DNA of 64,000 bases from Pseudomonas viridiflava (GTDB lineage: Bacteria; Pseudomonadota; Gammaproteobacteria; Pseudomonadales; Pseudomonadaceae). The translations under genes and the position numbers were made by a program. The stretch spans positions 248,001 to 312,000 of the forward strand of contig NZ_UTIQ01000001.1 in assembly GCF_900582625.1 (NCBI RefSeq), given 5' to 3'. How positions within the stretch are numbered: position 1 is the first letter of the stretch; the number at the start of each line of letters is the position of its first letter. Below the pieces are notes generated by a model. That model was not told the origin of the DNA. It saw only the letters and a program-made list of their open reading frames with translations, and did not search any database. Positions 61,915 through 64,000 of the stretch are shown here, piece after piece.

Positions 61915-62025
61915 ACGGACCGAGTCCACCTGACGCTTGCACGAAATTCCCACACCGCGGACGACCGCCGGTGCACACCCAAATACAGCGGGACGGCCCG
62001 CCTCCCCTTTCGAGGGCTTAACGCC

Positions 62026-64000
62026 ATGTTCACCAAACTGCTGATCGCCAACCGTGGCGCCATTGCCTGCCGCATTTTGCGAACCCTGCGCGCGCTCGAG
62101 GTGCAGGGCGTAGCCGTGTATTCCGAGGCCGACGCCGCCAGCCTGCACATTCAGCAAGCCGATGAAGCCTTCAGCCTCGGCGAAGGCGCGGCGGCGGGCA
62201 CGTATTTGCAGGTGCAGAAAATTCTTGCCGTGGCCCAGCAAACCGGCGCCCAAGCCATTCACCCGGGCTACGGCTTTCTCTCGGAAAACGCCGCCTTTGC
62301 CGAAGCCTGCGAAGCGGCCGGCATTGCCTTCGTTGGCCCAACGCCGGAACAGCTGCGGGTGTTTGGCCTTAAGCACACGGCGCGCGCCCTGGCCAAACAG
62401 CATGGTGTGGCCATGCTTGAAGGCACCGAACTGCTGGAAAACCTCGACGCCGCCCTAGTGGCGGGCGAGCAGGTTGGCTACCCGGTGATGCTGAAAAGCA
62501 CCGCGGGCGGCGGCGGCATCGGCATGCGCGTGTGCCGTTCGGCCGAGGAATTGAGCGAGGCGTTCGACGCGGTCAAACGTCTGGGCCAGAACAACTTCAG
62601 CGACGCCGGCGTGTTCATCGAGAAATACATCCAGCGCGCCCGCCACCTGGAAGTGCAGGTGTTCGGCGATGGCGCTGGCGAGGTAATCGCCCTCGGCGTG
62701 CGCGACTGTTCCGTGCAGCGGCGCAATCAGAAAGTGCTGGAGGAAACCCCGGCCACCAACCTGCCCGCTGGTATGGCCGACGAACTCTGCGCCGCCGCCA
62801 TCAAGCTGGCCAAGGCGGTGAACTACCGCAGCGCCGGCACCGTGGAGTTCGTCTACGACAGCGAAGCCAGCCAGTTTTATTTCCTCGAAGTGAACACCCG
62901 CTTGCAGGTCGAACACGGCGTGACCGAGCAAGTGTGGGGCGTCGATCTGGTCAGCTGGATGATTCAACTCGCCGCCGGCGACCTGCCGCCGCTGAGCGAA
63001 TTGAGCGCGAACCTGCGCCCGAACGGCCACGCCATTCAAGCGCGGTTGTATGCCGAAGATCCGGGCCGCGATTTCCAGCCGAGCCCAGGCCTGCTAACCG
63101 CCGTGCAGTTTCCGCCGGCCGATGGCAAAACCTTGCGCATCGACACTTGGGTAGAGGCCGGCTGCGAAATTCCGCCCTACTTCGACCCGATGATCGCCAA
63201 GCTCATCGCCTGGGCGCCGACCCGCGAAGAAGCCAGCGCCGGGCTTTACAACGCCTTGGGCGACAGCGTGCTGTACGGCGTGGAAAGCAACCGCGACTAC
63301 CTGCGCCAGATCATCCAAGACGCACCGTTCGCCAGCGGTAATCCCTGGACCCGCTGCCTCGAGCAATTGGTTTACAAGGCTGACACCTTCGAGGTGCTCG
63401 GCGCCGGCACGCAAACCACCGTGCAGGACTACCCCGGCCGCCTGGGCTACTGGGCCGTTGGCGTACCGCCGTCCGGGCCGATGGACAATCTGGCGCTGCG
63501 TCTGGGCAACCGTTTGCTCGGCAATGAAGAAGGCGCCGCCGCGCTGGAAATCACCATGAGCGGCCCGACGCTGCGCTTTAACACCGATGCGGTGGTCGCG
63601 GTTACCGGCGCCGACATTCCACTGAGCCTCGACGGCGCGGCGCAACCGATGAACACCGCGCTGCTGGTCAACGCCGGCAGCACCTTGACCCTCGGCACCA
63701 TCGCCGGGGCCGGCGCACGCAGTTACCTGTGCCTGCGCGGCGGCCTGCAAGTGCCGGATTACCTGGGCAGCAAAAGCACCTTCACCCTCGGTCAGTTCGG
63801 CGGCCATGGCGGCCGTGCCTTGCGCGCCGGCGATGTGCTGCATATTCCGACGCTCACCGACGCGAGCCACGGCGCCGCCCTGGACGCCGAGCTGTGCCCG
63901 CCGCTGCCAGCGGTGCGCAGCATCCGCGTGATCTACGGCCCCCACGGTGCGCCGGAATATTTCACCCCCGAGTACATCGACACCTTCTTCGCCACGCATT
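62026..64000 (+). CDS. uca: Urea/guanidine carboxylase (3' end cut by window)
   Basis: 658 residues visible of a protein usually ~1200. Biotin carboxylase domain ~1-450: KLLIANRGAIACRILRTLRA, HPGYGFLSENAAFAEAC, ATP-grasp STAGGGGIGMRVC, EKYIQRARHLEVQVFGDG, and FLEVNTRLQVEHGVTE. From about 465 the KipA-like carboxyltransferase begins (LGAGTQTTVQDYPGRLGYWA and PSGPMDNLALRLGNRLLGN). The rest of that domain and the biotin carrier are beyond the window. With the guanidine riboswitch and the two deiminase subunits, guanidine is the likely substrate; allophanate hydrolase probably follows. Confidence 0.95.
   Translation, partial: MFTKLLIANRGAIACRILRTLRALEVQGVAVYSEADAASLHIQQADEAFSLGEGAAAGTYLQVQKILAVAQQTGAQAIHPGYGFLSENAAFAEACEAAGIAFVGPTPEQLRVFGLKHTARALAKQHGVAMLEGTELLENLDAALVAGEQVGYPVMLKSTAGGGGIGMRVCRSAEELSEAFDAVKRLGQNNFSDAGVFIEKYIQRARHLEVQVFGDGAGEVIALGVRDCSVQRRNQKVLEETPATNLPAGMADELCAAAIKLAKAVNYRSAGTVEFVYDSEASQFYFLEVNTRLQVEHGVTEQVWGVDLVSWMIQLAAGDLPPLSELSANLRPNGHAIQARLYAEDPGRDFQPSPGLLTAVQFPPADGKTLRIDTWVEAGCEIPPYFDPMIAKLIAWAPTREEASAGLYNALGDSVLYGVESNRDYLRQIIQDAPFASGNPWTRCLEQLVYKADTFEVLGAGTQTTVQDYPGRLGYWAVGVPPSGPMDNLALRLGNRLLGNEEGAAALEITMSGPTLRFNTDAVVAVTGADIPLSLDGAAQPMNTALLVNAGSTLTLGTIAGAGARSYLCLRGGLQVPDYLGSKSTFTLGQFGGHGGRALRAGDVLHIPTLTDASHGAALDAELCPPLPAVRSIRVIYGPHGAPEYFTPEYIDTFFATH

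Overview
The window is a 64-kb piece of a GC-rich gammaproteobacterial chromosome that reads as Pseudomonas. Reasons: paired 'GTAGGAGCGGCTTTAGCCGCGA' type REP palindromes, the stress cluster (LigD, Mn-catalase, YciE-like protein, KGG proteins), the modABC/modE arrangement, and family-level matches throughout. Species cannot be fixed from sequence reading alone. There are no rRNA or tRNA genes, insertion sequences, phage genes or CRISPR arrays. This looks like core plus strain-variable chromosome, not a mobile island.

Layout. (1) 1-10.6 kb, minus strand: a 2152-residue secreted DUF11/SdrD-B-repeat protein overlaps (ATGA) a ~1390-residue OmpA-domain outer-membrane barrel protein, cut by the window edge. 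(2) 11.0-16.5 kb, minus: AraC-type response regulator, 7TM-DISM hybrid kinase and TonB-dependent receptor, each overlapping the next by ATGA; a LysR gene diverges from them. (3) 17.6-18.3 kb: REP pairs and a ~136-bp tandem repeat. (4) 18.4-35.7 kb: a stress/DNA-repair/envelope region with an M42 peptidase, LigD, a KGG protein, a CYP152-type P450, a tight four-gene operon (glycosyltransferase, UDP-galactopyranose mutase, GH1-like hydrolase, ABC exporter), Mn-catalase, a YciE-like protein, DUF2061, a GT8-like transferase and a cupin. (5) 35.8-39.8 kb: glycerate/sugar-diacid module (MFS carrier, CdaR-type regulator, garK) with a shared palindrome. (6) 39.8-43.3 kb: GST/TetR pair with two operator-like palindromes, ankyrin protein, parvulin, glyoxalase-fold protein. 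(7) 43.3-47.6 kb: a secreted protein with eleven 11-residue repeats, then a PP2C phosphatase, Ser/Thr kinase and tail-anchored FHA protein set. (8) 47.9-53.2 kb: YebC-family regulator, small proteins, modABC and divergent modE with a ModE-box palindrome. (9) 53.2-57.1 kb: crotonase, GNAT, small envelope proteins, second KGG protein. (10) 57.3-64 kb: a guanidine-assimilation operon with a sigma-54 promoter-like element, a guanidine-I (ykkC) riboswitch, an ABC uptake system, the two carboxyguanidine deiminase subunits and a urea/guanidine carboxylase cut by the window end.

Working together: the last region is a complete nitrogen-scavenging route up to allophanate, apparently gated twice (nitrogen status through sigma-54, guanidine through the riboswitch). 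The 24-34 kb block combines DNA end-joining, peroxide defence and surface-glycan building, which suggests stationary-phase or desiccation survival. The best candidates for under-described biology are the glf/glycosyltransferase/GH1/ABC operon, the TonB receptor with its private two-component system, the 11-residue repeat protein, and the kinase/phosphatase/FHA set, which has no type VI secretion genes beside it.
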